Of a stretch of 64,000 bases of DNA, positions 18,253-27,049 are shown in pieces. The DNA comes from Treponema sp. (GTDB lineage: Bacteria > Spirochaetota > Spirochaetia > Treponematales > Treponemataceae), in the NCBI GenBank assembly GCA_017525605.1, contig JAFXSM010000042.1, positions 1-64,000 of the forward strand, given 5' to 3'. The notes below the pieces were generated by a model that ran no database searches, had not been told where the DNA came from, and saw nothing but the letters and a program-made list of their open reading frames with translations. Position numbers and translations under genes: made by a program. The first letter of the stretch is position 1, and each line of letters starts with the position of its first letter.

Positions 18253-18328
18253 GTATCATGGCACTTTCGATTTTTCTTTCTAGGAAAAGGGCGGATTGAA
18301 AAGTTGAAGTAAAAATTAGGAGAAATTG

Positions 18329-21300
18329 ATGAAAAAATCATTCGTCAAATTGGGATTGTCAGTTGCAATGGCATTCCTTGCGGTCGTGGGGGCTTCAGCG
18401 GACAGAAAGCCTTGGGCTGAAGTAGCTGCCCCGACAATCACGAAGGTTGAGCAGACAGGCGCAAACGAAGTCACTGTCACTTACAACGCTCTCACAAGCA
18501 ACGACGGCGCAGATTCCGGCACCGTAACGATGAAGTCCGACACCGGCGCATCCGGCAAAGTCGCTTTCGGAAAGACAAGAAAAGAAGAGAAAGTTGCCGT
18601 CTTTGAGATGAAGCAGTCAGGCGTTTACACATTCGTCGTCAATGCCGACAGAAAAGGCGAGTCAGCAAAAACTTCTGAACCAAAAACTTTCACTTACAAA
18701 CTTCCGCTCGTAGCTCCGACAGTCGCACTCATGAACATCGGAGACTCAACAGTTTTCGCTGAATGGGACCCGGTAAGAGAAGCTGAGGGATACATTCTTT
18801 CGTACACGGACGAAAACGGAAAGACAATCACAAAAGAGCAGACAACTTCGCTCAACGACAAAATCAAGCTTCCGGCTGGAACTGTCTCTTATTTCACGGT
18901 CACTGCGGTGCGCGGAACGGACAAGACTCCTTCAAAAGCGCAGAAGAAGACTGTAAAAGAAGATGCCGAGCGCGAATGGATTTTCACGGAATTCGGAACT
19001 TCAACGAAAAGCACGCGCAACAACATGGAGATGCTCGATTCTGACGACCTCAAATTCAGGCTCAACTCATGTATCGTTGCGGAAGACGGAAAGACAATCG
19101 TGGAGAAAGGCGGAAAGTTCGAATCATTCTTCGACGGACTTTCGTTCTACTACACAGAAATCGACCCGAAAAAAGAGAACTGGGAACTCACAGCGACTGT
19201 AACTGTGGATTACCACAACCCGATGCCTGACGGACAGGAAGGTTTCGGACTCATCGCAATGGACAAGCTCGGAATCGACGGAGAGCCGATGGTTGTCGCA
19301 TACACGAACTCGGCAGGAATCATCTCGAAGAAATTCACAACTCACGTCAACGGCGCGAAAAAGGAAATCAAGGACGGACTCGGAGCAAGATTCGTAACAG
19401 GATTGACTGACGAAGTAATCGAACTTGGCGACGCAGGAATCTCAAAACTCGGAAAATCCGAGCAGTACGCATTCAGCTACGACCAGTCTTCCGACGCAAT
19501 CAAGACCGGCGACGTTTACAGAATCACGCTCAAGAAAGACAACACCGGATACCACGCAATCTACAAGAGAGCAATCGCATCCGAGGACACAATCGAAGAG
19601 TACATTCTCTACGACCCGAACAACAACAAGCTCCTCCAGCTCGACAAGGACAAGATTTATGTCGGATTTGCAGTTGCACGCGGCGTGAACGCTACATTCA
19701 GCGACATCGTGTTCAACACGTCTGACCCGAAAAATGACCCGCCGGCACTCGAAGAGCCGCCGACGCTCATTCCGCTCAAGACTCTCATCGACTGCCCTAC
19801 TTCTTGGTACAACGGAAATTATCCGTTCGTATTCAACGCAAACGCGAAGGGAACGATTACAGTCAAGGCAAAGGACGGAACTGTCCTCATCAATGGCGAG
19901 ACTGTCGAAGCAGACATCGACTTCAAAAAGACAATCAAGCTTCCTGCGGCAAAGGGAATCAACGACCTCACAGTCACATTCGACATCGAGGACGGATGGC
20001 AGCCGGCTGAGAAGCAGGTCATCGCGCAGTACAACAGGGAACTCAAAGTTTACGAGAAGAATTACAGCCCTGTGACTTACACTCACACAGTCATCACGAA
20101 CACTTACGAGGGAAAAACTCTCTACGTTTCATCTGAAGGCGACGCATTCGGAAACGGAACGAAGGAAAAACCGCTCGACCTGACAACAGCAATCAACTAC
20201 TGTATGCCTGGTCAGGAAATCGTCCTCCTCGGAGAGCGAATTTATCCGAAGAGCGGAATCCTCATCGAGCGCGGAAACGACGGTACACCTTCAAAGAGAA
20301 AGGTAATCCGCTCTGAAGAAGGAAAGAGAACTGTTATCGACTTCAGCGCAACGAAAGTCACAGTCACAGCATTCAGCCTCTACGGAAGCTACTGGGACGT
20401 AAAGAACATCGACATCACGAAGACACCGGACGACGTGAAGGCATTGCAGGTTGCAGGACACCACAACAGAATCCTCATGGTTGACGCATACGAGAACGGC
20501 GACACGGGAATCCAGATTGCAGGACGCTCTGCAGAACCATTCGACAAGTGGCCGAGCTACAACCTCGTCTACGGATGCGAATCATTCGGAAACTCAGACC
20601 CTGCACAGAACAATGCTGACGGATTCGCGGCAAAGCTCACGGTCGGAAACGGCAACGTGTTCAGGAACTGCGTCTCGCATCACAACGTCGATGACGGATG
20701 GGACTTGTACGCAAAAGTCGAATCTGGTCCAATCGGTGCAGTCCTGATTGACAACTGTATCACATACGCGAACGGAACTAAGCTTGACGGCTCTGGAAAG
20801 GGCGACGGAAACGGATTCAAGCTCGGCGGCGACGGAATCAACGTCGGACACTTGCTCAAGGATTCGATTTCATGGGGCAACGGCGTGAACGGCGTGACTT
20901 GCAACTCGAACCCGGGACTCAAGCTCCAGAACGTCACATCGTTCGGAAACGGCGCATACAACATCGCGCTTTACGGAAAGGGAAATGCCGAGTCTTACCC
21001 GCGCACATTCGAGACATCGGGAATCATCTCGCTCGACAGCGGAACAGGCGACCAGATTTCAGAGCTCAAAAAGCATTGCGAAGAGCAGATTACGGAGACG
21101 ACATACTTCAACGGAACGAACTCGAAGGGCGTTACATTGAAGAAGGACGTTTTCGTAAGCACTGACACCGCAAAATACCAGAAGGGATTCAATGCAGACA
21201 AGACATTCAACAGAATTCCGAGAAATGCGGACGGCGTGTTCGAACTTGGTGATTTGTTCAAGAAGTCGGCAAAAGCACCGGCAGATGCAGGCGCAAACTA

Positions 21301-21457
21301 CAACTCGACGAAGTTCAGCATCAGCAGCTTCAAGGGAGTTTCGGGAGACGCGGTGAAAGCTTCATCATCTTCTTCTGATTCTTCAATCCCTGTTGTTGCA
21401 ATCGTCATAATCGTTGTTGGAGCATGTATCATCCTCAAAAAGAATAAAAAAGAATAG
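18329..21457 (+). CDS. Membrane-anchored PL9 pectate lyase with Fn3 domains
   Basis: A 1042-residue multidomain enzyme that cleaves polygalacturonate by beta-elimination outside the inner membrane. It has a signal peptide (about 1-25), two fibronectin III-like domains (about 30-120 and 125-215) and a 240-residue sugar-binding-like module (about 215-455). A linker domain follows, then a right-handed beta-helix from about 600 to 900. The PL9 calcium ligands are visible as the Asp in NADGFAAK (near 763) and DDGWD (near 788-792), and the catalytic Lys in GNGFKLGG (near 830). A Ser-rich linker leads to a C-terminal membrane segment (IPVVAIVIIVVGACII) and KKNKKE. ATG at 18329 has AGGAG 6 bases upstream. 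Confidence 0.93.
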   Translation: MKKSFVKLGLSVAMAFLAVVGASADRKPWAEVAAPTITKVEQTGANEVTVTYNALTSNDGADSGTVTMKSDTGASGKVAFGKTRKEEKVAVFEMKQSGVYTFVVNADRKGESAKTSEPKTFTYKLPLVAPTVALMNIGDSTVFAEWDPVREAEGYILSYTDENGKTITKEQTTSLNDKIKLPAGTVSYFTVTAVRGTDKTPSKAQKKTVKEDAEREWIFTEFGTSTKSTRNNMEMLDSDDLKFRLNSCIVAEDGKTIVEKGGKFESFFDGLSFYYTEIDPKKENWELTATVTVDYHNPMPDGQEGFGLIAMDKLGIDGEPMVVAYTNSAGIISKKFTTHVNGAKKEIKDGLGARFVTGLTDEVIELGDAGISKLGKSEQYAFSYDQSSDAIKTGDVYRITLKKDNTGYHAIYKRAIASEDTIEEYILYDPNNNKLLQLDKDKIYVGFAVARGVNATFSDIVFNTSDPKNDPPALEEPPTLIPLKTLIDCPTSWYNGNYPFVFNANAKGTITVKAKDGTVLINGETVEADIDFKKTIKLPAAKGINDLTVTFDIEDGWQPAEKQVIAQYNRELKVYEKNYSPVTYTHTVITNTYEGKTLYVSSEGDAFGNGTKEKPLDLTTAINYCMPGQEIVLLGERIYPKSGILIERGNDGTPSKRKVIRSEEGKRTVIDFSATKVTVTAFSLYGSYWDVKNIDITKTPDDVKALQVAGHHNRILMVDAYENGDTGIQIAGRSAEPFDKWPSYNLVYGCESFGNSDPAQNNADGFAAKLTVGNGNVFRNCVSHHNVDDGWDLYAKVESGPIGAVLIDNCITYANGTKLDGSGKGDGNGFKLGGDGINVGHLLKDSISWGNGVNGVTCNSNPGLKLQNVTSFGNGAYNIALYGKGNAESYPRTFETSGIISLDSGTGDQISELKKHCEEQITETTYFNGTNSKGVTLKKDVFVSTDTAKYQKGFNADKTFNRIPRNADGVFELGDLFKKSAKAPADAGANYNSTKFSISSFKGVSGDAVKASSSSSDSSIPVVAIVIIVVGACIILKKNKKE

Positions 21458-21582
21458 ATTGGGCGCATTTTTGGAATCAGTTTTTCAGAAATGCCAAATA
21501 TCTAGTCGAAGAGAGAGAGAATAGGTTGCCAAGAACAAAAGCGATGACGAAGTTGTCGATTTTGTTCAGGTTTTCCTAAAAA

Positions 21583-21618
21583 GTCGCCTGTGGAGAAATC
21601 TGCAGGCGATTTTTTTGT
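21583..21618 (+). terminator. Rho-independent terminator
   Basis: TCGCCTG pairs with CAGGCGA across an 11-base loop and is followed by a T-run. It lies 120 bases after the pectate lyase gene. No gene is visible in 21458-21677. Confidence 0.88.
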
Positions 21619-21677
21619 TTTTCCGAAGATTCACGGTTGCACTTTCTCGACACGCACAGATTTTGTAAAATCCATTT

Positions 21678-22358
21678 ATGAGAGAAATATGCTACAAATG
21701 TTTTCACCCAAAAGACACATGCTTCTGCAAATATCTGAAACCGTTTGACCCGGGTGTCAAATTCGTTTTTCTGATGCACCCGAAAGAAGCAAAAAGACAG
21801 AGAACAGGAACAGGAAGAATCGCGCACGCAGGTCTTCTTGATTCGGAAATCATCGTCGGAATCGACTTTACGCAGAACAAGAGGCTTTGCGCCCTCCTCG
21901 CCTCTCCTGAATATTATCCGGTTCTGATGTACCCGGGCGACGACGCGTGGACGGCGCAGAAAGAAGGATTCAAAGCGGAAATCGGCAACAGGAAACTTTT
22001 GGCGATAATAATCGACTCGACTTGGTTCTGCTCGAAGAAAATGCTCAAGCTCAGCACGAACATCATGCAGCTTCCGAAAGTGAGCTTTTTCGGAAACTAC
22101 CGCTCGATTTTCACGTTCAAGCGCGAGCCGAAACCGGAATACATTTCCACAATCGAGACCTGCTACTATCTCATCAAGGAATTGCAGTCAACGAACATCG
22201 TACCGGAATCCGACCCAGAATGCCTGATGACGGCTTTCAAGGAGCTGATAAAACTTCAGATTCAGAAAGAGAACGACAGAATCGAAGGCAAAATCCCGAA
22301 CACGCACGCGACGGATTTCAAATACAAGCGGCTGAAAGAGATGCCGAAATTCGACTGA
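21678..22358 (+). CDS. DTW-domain tRNA-uridine aminocarboxypropyltransferase
   Basis: A 226-residue DTW protein. The family transfers the 3-amino-3-carboxypropyl group of S-adenosylmethionine to uridine in tRNA (acp3U). The N-terminus has the family's Cys pattern (CYKCFHPKDTCFC), then HPKEAKRQRTGTGR, the namesake motif as DSTW (about residue 114) and the conserved tail motif FKREPKPEYISTIE. Length is normal. Substrate position cannot be read from sequence. A weak ribosome binding region precedes ATG, 60 bases after a terminator, so it is likely transcribed on its own or with the Nudix gene 125 bases downstream. Confidence 0.88.
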   Translation: MREICYKCFHPKDTCFCKYLKPFDPGVKFVFLMHPKEAKRQRTGTGRIAHAGLLDSEIIVGIDFTQNKRLCALLASPEYYPVLMYPGDDAWTAQKEGFKAEIGNRKLLAIIIDSTWFCSKKMLKLSTNIMQLPKVSFFGNYRSIFTFKREPKPEYISTIETCYYLIKELQSTNIVPESDPECLMTAFKELIKLQIQKENDRIEGKIPNTHATDFKYKRLKEMPKFD

Positions 22359-22483
22359 AAAAAATCGAGGAAGTGTTATAAAAGGGATGCTTTAGTCGTT
22401 CGTTGAGCGAAAAATAACTTTCAGAATACTTTCTGTAACACCACCAAAATCGAAATTGCAACTGAAAAATGGAGAAAACAAAA

Positions 22484-23008
22484 ATGGAGTTCAAATACTG
22501 CCCGAACTGCGGGAAGCGGCTTGACGAAGGCGACTTGGCGAAATACAGGCGCGTCTGGAAATGCGACTGCGGACTTGAACTTTTCAACAACGTGGCGAGC
22601 GCGGTGGGTCTTGTGATAAAAATGCCCGACGGAAAAATCCTTTTCGAGCGTCGCGCAAAAGAGCCGCGGAAGGGGTTCCTTGCGTTCCCTGGCGGATTCG
22701 TTGACCCGGACGAATCGGCGGAGGAAGCATGCGTCCGCGAATGTATGGAGGAAACCGGCGTAAAGCCTTTGTCGCTCAAATACATCGCCACGTTTCCGAA
22801 CGACTACGATTTTGCGGGTGTCAAATACAAGACGTGCGACATTTTCTTTGAGGCGACAATCCCGGAAAATGCGGAATTCAAGGCGCAGGAAAGCGAAGTT
22901 CTCGGATTCGAGACAAGATTCGTGCGGAACGAAAAAGAACTTGATGAGCTTCCGCTTGCATTCAGTTCCGCGAAAAAAACGCTCAGAAAATATCTCGGCT
23001 TGGACTAA
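22484..23008 (+). CDS. Zinc-ribbon Nudix hydrolase
   Basis: A 174-residue NADH-pyrophosphatase-like Nudix protein. The N-terminus has a four-Cys zinc ribbon (YCPNCGKRL, then WKCDCG). The Nudix box begins GFVDPDESAEEACV and continues RECMEETGV (about 70-92), matching GX5EX7REUXEEXGU exactly. The likely chemistry is hydrolysis of a nucleoside diphosphate linked to another group; the substrate is not predictable. I prefer ATG 22484, which has GGAG 9 bases upstream, over an ATG 15 bases earlier that has none. The membrane-protein gene follows after 18 bases, so the two are probably co-transcribed. Confidence 0.88.
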   Translation: MEFKYCPNCGKRLDEGDLAKYRRVWKCDCGLELFNNVASAVGLVIKMPDGKILFERRAKEPRKGFLAFPGGFVDPDESAEEACVRECMEETGVKPLSLKYIATFPNDYDFAGVKYKTCDIFFEATIPENAEFKAQESEVLGFETRFVRNEKELDELPLAFSSAKKTLRKYLGLD

Positions 23009-23026
23009 TTTTTTATGAGGTGAACA

Positions 23027-23572
23027 ATGGACGAAAAGACAATAACTCTAATCATCATGGCAACGGCCGCACTCATGTACGTCTGGATTCTCGCAACGAT
23101 TCCGTTCAGGGCAAAAAAAGCACTTTCTGACACGGGAAAGCTTCTGCTTCCGCTCAAAAACGGAATGCCTCTCAAAGTCATTTTCCTCTTCATTCTGGCG
23201 GCACTCATAATCGCCGTGATTCCGATGCGCAACTTCGCATTCTACCTGCAAGTCATCTTCGCGCTCGCAGCCCTCGTGGCCTCCCGAATGGGCGCACAGG
23301 AAGCCGCGGGAATCGGTCACGCTGGAATCTACGAGAACACGATAATCTTCGGCACATACGTCGTTCCGTTCGACGACATCCTCGCAATCCCGACGCTCGC
23401 ATACGAGGACGACCCCGAAACTGTGAACGTCGATAAAAAAACAATCGAAATCATCAGGAAATCGGACGCGCAGACAGTGGTTCTCATTTTTGAAAGCGAA
23501 GAGAAAAGGCAGGAGGCGGTGCAGACGATTTTGAAGATACGCCCGGACTTGAAACAGGAGAACGAGGAATAG
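23027..23572 (+). CDS. Small membrane protein of unknown function
   Basis: A 181-residue protein with three predicted membrane segments (about 5-26, 48-66 and 68-86) and a C-terminal soluble domain of about 95 residues. The soluble part (YENTIIFGTYVVPFDDILAI, then RKSDAQTVVLIFESEEKRQEA) resembles a small PH-like beta domain, as in YdbS/DUF5673-type proteins; that is an inference from pattern only. It has a good GAGGTGAACA ribosome site. It follows the Nudix gene closely and precedes the TRAP gene, which has its own promoter. Confidence 0.7.
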   Translation: MDEKTITLIIMATAALMYVWILATIPFRAKKALSDTGKLLLPLKNGMPLKVIFLFILAALIIAVIPMRNFAFYLQVIFALAALVASRMGAQEAAGIGHAGIYENTIIFGTYVVPFDDILAIPTLAYEDDPETVNVDKKTIEIIRKSDAQTVVLIFESEEKRQEAVQTILKIRPDLKQENEE

Positions 23573-23636
23573 AGCTGGAAAGGAATCCGAGGAAGAGCAA
23601 AACTGTCCACCAGCATCATGAATCTTTAAAAAAAAA

Positions 23637-23664
23637 TTGAATTTGCACTTTTCAGTGATACAAT
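23637..23664 (+). promoter_or_regulatory. Sigma-70 promoter for the TRAP binding-protein gene
   Basis: TTGAAT (23637-23642) and TACAAT (23659-23664) are separated by 16 bases. AAGGAG at 23685-23690 and ATG at 23699 follow. Confidence 0.6.
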
Positions 23665-23698
23665 ATTAGGTAAATCCAACTTACAAGGAGTGGTAATT

Positions 23699-24661
23699 AT
23701 GAAGAAAATCATTGCATCATTGGCTTTTGCATCGATGGTAGCCGTTTCGGCTTTCAGCGCGACGACAATCAAGCTGGGGTATTCAACAAATTCCTCAGAC
23801 CCGCGCGGTGTCGCTTCAAAACTTTTCAAGGAAGAAGTCGAGAAGAATTCAAAAGGCAACATCAAGGTTGAGATTTACGACAGCGCGAAACTCGGAAGCG
23901 ACACGCAGCTCATCGAGGGCGTCATCAACGGAACCGTTGACATGACAGTCTCAAGCGCGGGAAATTTCGGCGTCTACGCCACCAACATCGGCGTCTCTGC
24001 CCTCCCGTTCCTCTTCACCGACTTCAACAAGGCATGGAAATTCATGGACAGCCAGATTGTCGCGGACGTCAACAAGGAGCTTGAAGCGACAAACATCGTC
24101 GTCCTCGCCCACTATGACAACGGCTTCCGCTGCGTCACGACGACAAACAAGCCTGTGAACAAAGTCGCGGACATGAAAGGACTCCACATCCGAACCCCTG
24201 CGAACCAGATTGTCATGGAGACGATGATGGCCCTTGGCGCGAAACCAGAGCCGCTCGACTTCGGAAAGCTTCCCGCGGCGCTCAAGGCCGGCCAGTTCGA
24301 CTCGCAGGAAAACCCGATTCCAGTCATCTACAACAACAAGCTCTACGAAGTCCAGAAGTATCTTTCTGTGACGAACCACAGCTACGACGCAATGCCTCTC
24401 GTAATCAGGAAGGACTTGTGGAAGAAATTCTCCGCCGCCGACCAGAAAATCATCAAGGACGCTGCCCTCAAGGCCCAGAAGCTCAACCGCTCTATCGTAA
24501 AAGAGCAGACTGAAAGCCTCGTAAAAGACCTCAAGGCGAAGGGAATGACAGTAACGACACCGAACCTCAAGGAATTCGCGACCGCCACACAGAGCGTTCT
24601 CGACATGTTCGCGGATGTCTACGGAAAAGACTTGATGAACAAAGTAAAAGCTTTCAAATAA
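23699..24661 (+). CDS. TRAP transporter solute-binding protein (DctP family)
   Basis: A 320-residue periplasmic binding protein for a carboxylate-type solute, the receptor of a tripartite ATP-independent transporter. It has a signal peptide (MKKIIASLAFASMVAVSAFS), then IKLGYSTNSSDPRGVASKLFKEEVEKNSKG, the mid-domain GLHIRTPANQIVMETMMALGA with the conserved Arg that binds the carboxylate, and QFDSQENPI. ATG 23699 has AAGGAG 8 bases upstream. No DctQ or DctM membrane gene is beside it, so the permease must lie elsewhere or be shared. It converges on a chemotaxis receptor gene, and a joint role in taxis is possible. Confidence 0.93.
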   Translation: MKKIIASLAFASMVAVSAFSATTIKLGYSTNSSDPRGVASKLFKEEVEKNSKGNIKVEIYDSAKLGSDTQLIEGVINGTVDMTVSSAGNFGVYATNIGVSALPFLFTDFNKAWKFMDSQIVADVNKELEATNIVVLAHYDNGFRCVTTTNKPVNKVADMKGLHIRTPANQIVMETMMALGAKPEPLDFGKLPAALKAGQFDSQENPIPVIYNNKLYEVQKYLSVTNHSYDAMPLVIRKDLWKKFSAADQKIIKDAALKAQKLNRSIVKEQTESLVKDLKAKGMTVTTPNLKEFATATQSVLDMFADVYGKDLMNKVKAFK

Positions 24662-24692
24662 GATTTGACGCTTTTTGAGTTTTGAAAAAAAA

Positions 24693-24732
24693 GGCTGCAC
24701 TTCAAAATGAAGTGTGTGAAGTGCAGCCTTTA
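24693..24732. terminator. Bidirectional terminator
   Basis: GGCTGCACTTC pairs perfectly with GAAGTGCAGCC between the convergent TRAP and chemotaxis genes. An A-run precedes and a T-rich stretch follows. Confidence 0.88.
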
Positions 24733-24750
24733 TTGTTTTCCAATGAACCG

Positions 24751-26800
24751 CTAAATCTTGAACTGGTTCAGCTTGTCGTTCATCGCCCGGATGCTTTCTT
24801 TTGTCTGCATCGCGAGGTCGGAAACATTCTGCGTCGCGTTTCCAATCTGCTGCATTCCAGTTGTCATTTCGTCCATGCTTCCAAGAATCGTACTGGAAAT
24901 TTCGTTCACGGTCTTCATGTCGGTCGTGACATTCGATATTCCGGCGACCATCTCCTTCGCCCTTACAGAAACAGTATCGGACTGCTCCTTCATGTTGCCG
25001 AGGGAGCTGAGTATCTGCTTAGAAGCCCCCTGCTGCTCGCCCATCGCGCTCGTAATCTCCTGAATGATTACACTCGTCGAGTCCAGCTGGGTCACAATCT
25101 CGGAGAATGCCGACTGGGAATCCTTGGAGAGCGTCACGACATCGTCTATGGACTCGGAGATTTTTTTCAGCTCGCCCGAAATCGTCTTCGACTGTTTGCT
25201 TGAATTCTCCGCGAGTTTTCGGATTTCATCGGCGACAACGCTGAATCCTTTTCCCGTCTCGCCCGCATGGGCCGCTTCGATTGCGGCATTCATCGCAAGC
25301 AGGTTCGTCTCCGACGCAATCTGAGAGATTATCTGGTTCGCGCTTATCAGCATCTTTGACTGCTCCGCAATCTGCTGGACTTTCTGGTCCACGCTGCCGA
25401 GCTTCACCTGTCCGTTGTCCACGGTCTCGCTCAGCTGCTTGTACTTGCCGGACATCTTCTTGACGGACTCCGTCACGGAAGCGATGTTTCCTATCATCTC
25501 TTCGATTGCCGCCGACGAATCGCTTATGATAGAGCTTTGCGCGTTGATTAGATTCGTGAGCGAATCGACGGATTTTGCGGAGTCGCCAAGGACATTGTTC
25601 GTATTCTGCACCGCCGACGACTGGTTCTCCGATTGGTGGCGGACGCTCTCTATGTTAGCGAGAATCTGCGCAGTCGCGCTGGCGGATTCCTGGGCATTTA
25701 TTCCAAGGTTTTGGCTCACATCGTTCAGGACATTCTGGGCCGCGCTCAAATCCCTTATCAGCACCTGCAGTTTCTCGATGAATTTGTTCACATCGTCGGA
25801 GAGCATCCCGAATTCATCTTTCGAGCGGATTTTCAGGCGCACCGTAAGGTCAGCGTCTCCAGAAGACAGGTTCGCCACGGCATCGTTGACTTCCACAAGC
25901 GGCTTTATCATCTTCCTGTAAAACAGGACGAACAGGAACACAAGAAGAGCTACGGTAAAGAAAACGATGATGATTACAAGCGGCTTGAAAATGTTGTACG
26001 TGACGGAATTCGCAATCTCAAAATCCTTTCCAATGAATATCGTGCACAGGAAATTACCCTCCTGGTCCTTGAACGGAAAATAATACGAGATGTACTGGTG
26101 GTCATTGAAAACGGTGGTTGTGATTGTCTCTTCCCCGGCTTCCGCACGCTCGATTATCGAAGGGTCCTGTATCGTTGTGCCCGCCATTCCCTCGAAACTC
26201 GTCACGAAGCGTTCTTCGCCGTTGAAAATCGTGGCATCGCAGTTCGTGTACGAAGCAACGGTGTCAATCAGAGATTGTGTCGCCACTTCCGAACGGATTT
26301 CGACGACTCCGAAAATCTCGTCGTTGCACTTTAGCGGAAGGATTACAGTTCCGAAGATTTTTGCATCTGTCTTGTCGAACCGCACAGTCTCCTTGCCCTT
26401 CAATGTCTCGGAAATTATGTTGGTCTTCGGAACGACTCCGTATTTTGGACTGGACAGCTGCATTCCCCATTTGTTGAAGAACACGATGTTCTCCGCCTTG
26501 AAAAATTCCCTGGAGGCTTCAGCCAGTTTGTTCATGACAGCGCGGTCGTACCCCTTCTCCGGATATTCCAGCTCAAATTCAGACTGGACCCAGCGGGCTG
26601 TCTGCTCGGCAACTTTGAGGGCATTCGCCATCTCATCGGTGATGACCACGGACTGAGACTTCAGCTCCTCGGTAAAATGTTTGACGAGACCTCTTCGAAG
26701 ATTCCTGCCTACGACGAAGCAGATTGTCAATGAGAAAAGAACAATTCCCACGGCTATTACCGCAAGAATTACCTTTGAAACGGACTGTTTTTTTTTTCAT
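24751..26800 (-). CDS. Methyl-accepting chemotaxis protein, frameshifted in a start-proximal A10 tract
   Basis: Two-transmembrane receptor feeding CheA/CheW. It has a membrane anchor, a Cache-type periplasmic domain (about 45-270), a second membrane segment ([22 protein letters not shown]), HAMP and a long signalling domain whose tip reads [20 protein letters not shown]. The ATG at 26800 has GAGG 6 bases upstream but is followed by ten A, which puts it out of frame. With nine A the protein begins [18 protein letters not shown] and runs uninterrupted for 682 residues with a perfect anchor. As written, translation in frame could start only at GTG 26751 (666 residues), cutting into the first membrane segment. 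Phase variation, slippage and sequencing error all remain possible. Confidence 0.88.
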
Positions 26801-26885
26801 AAAAAACCTCGGACAACGATGGTAGATTTTTACTTTTACTATAATTTTAAGTATAACACACCCAATCATGCTCCGGGCAAAAAAA

Positions 26886-26907
26886 AGCCCGGTAAAAACC
26901 GGGCTTT
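26886..26907 (-). terminator. Terminator of tRNA-Cys
   Basis: AAAGCCCGGT pairs with ACCGGGCTTT across a 4-base loop. Read leftward it ends in a T-run just after the tRNA gene. Confidence 0.85.
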
Positions 26908-26910
26908 CAA

Positions 26911-26981
26911 GGCGTCTAACAGAATTGAACTGTTGCATAATGGTTTTGCAGACCACTTCCTTACCACTTGGATAAGACGCC
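26911..26981 (-). tRNA. tRNA-Cys (anticodon GCA)
   Basis: Read leftward, the acceptor stem GGCGTCT pairs with AGACGCC. The D arm has CCAAGTGGTAAGG, and the anticodon loop CTGCAAA gives GCA. The T arm has ACAG, TTCAATT and CTGT. The length is 71 bases. CCA is not encoded. Confidence 0.93.
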
Positions 26982-27049
26982 GTAGATGAATGTTACTTTA
27001 TCCGATTTCTGTTTTCGTGTCTAGTGTTTTTTGATATATTTTGTGGTCT

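Noticed and set aside
19442..20086. Leftward 214-codon frame inside the pectate lyase gene
   Set aside because: The opposite strand carries a complete, motif-verified enzyme; the antisense frame has a biased Val/Leu/Asp/Cys composition and no signals.
26633..26956. Leftward frame beginning at the chemotaxis start codon (MKKKTVRF...)
   Set aside because: This is what the A10 tract produces: it soon becomes an unstructured Arg-rich frame overlapping the receptor. It is explained by the frameshift.
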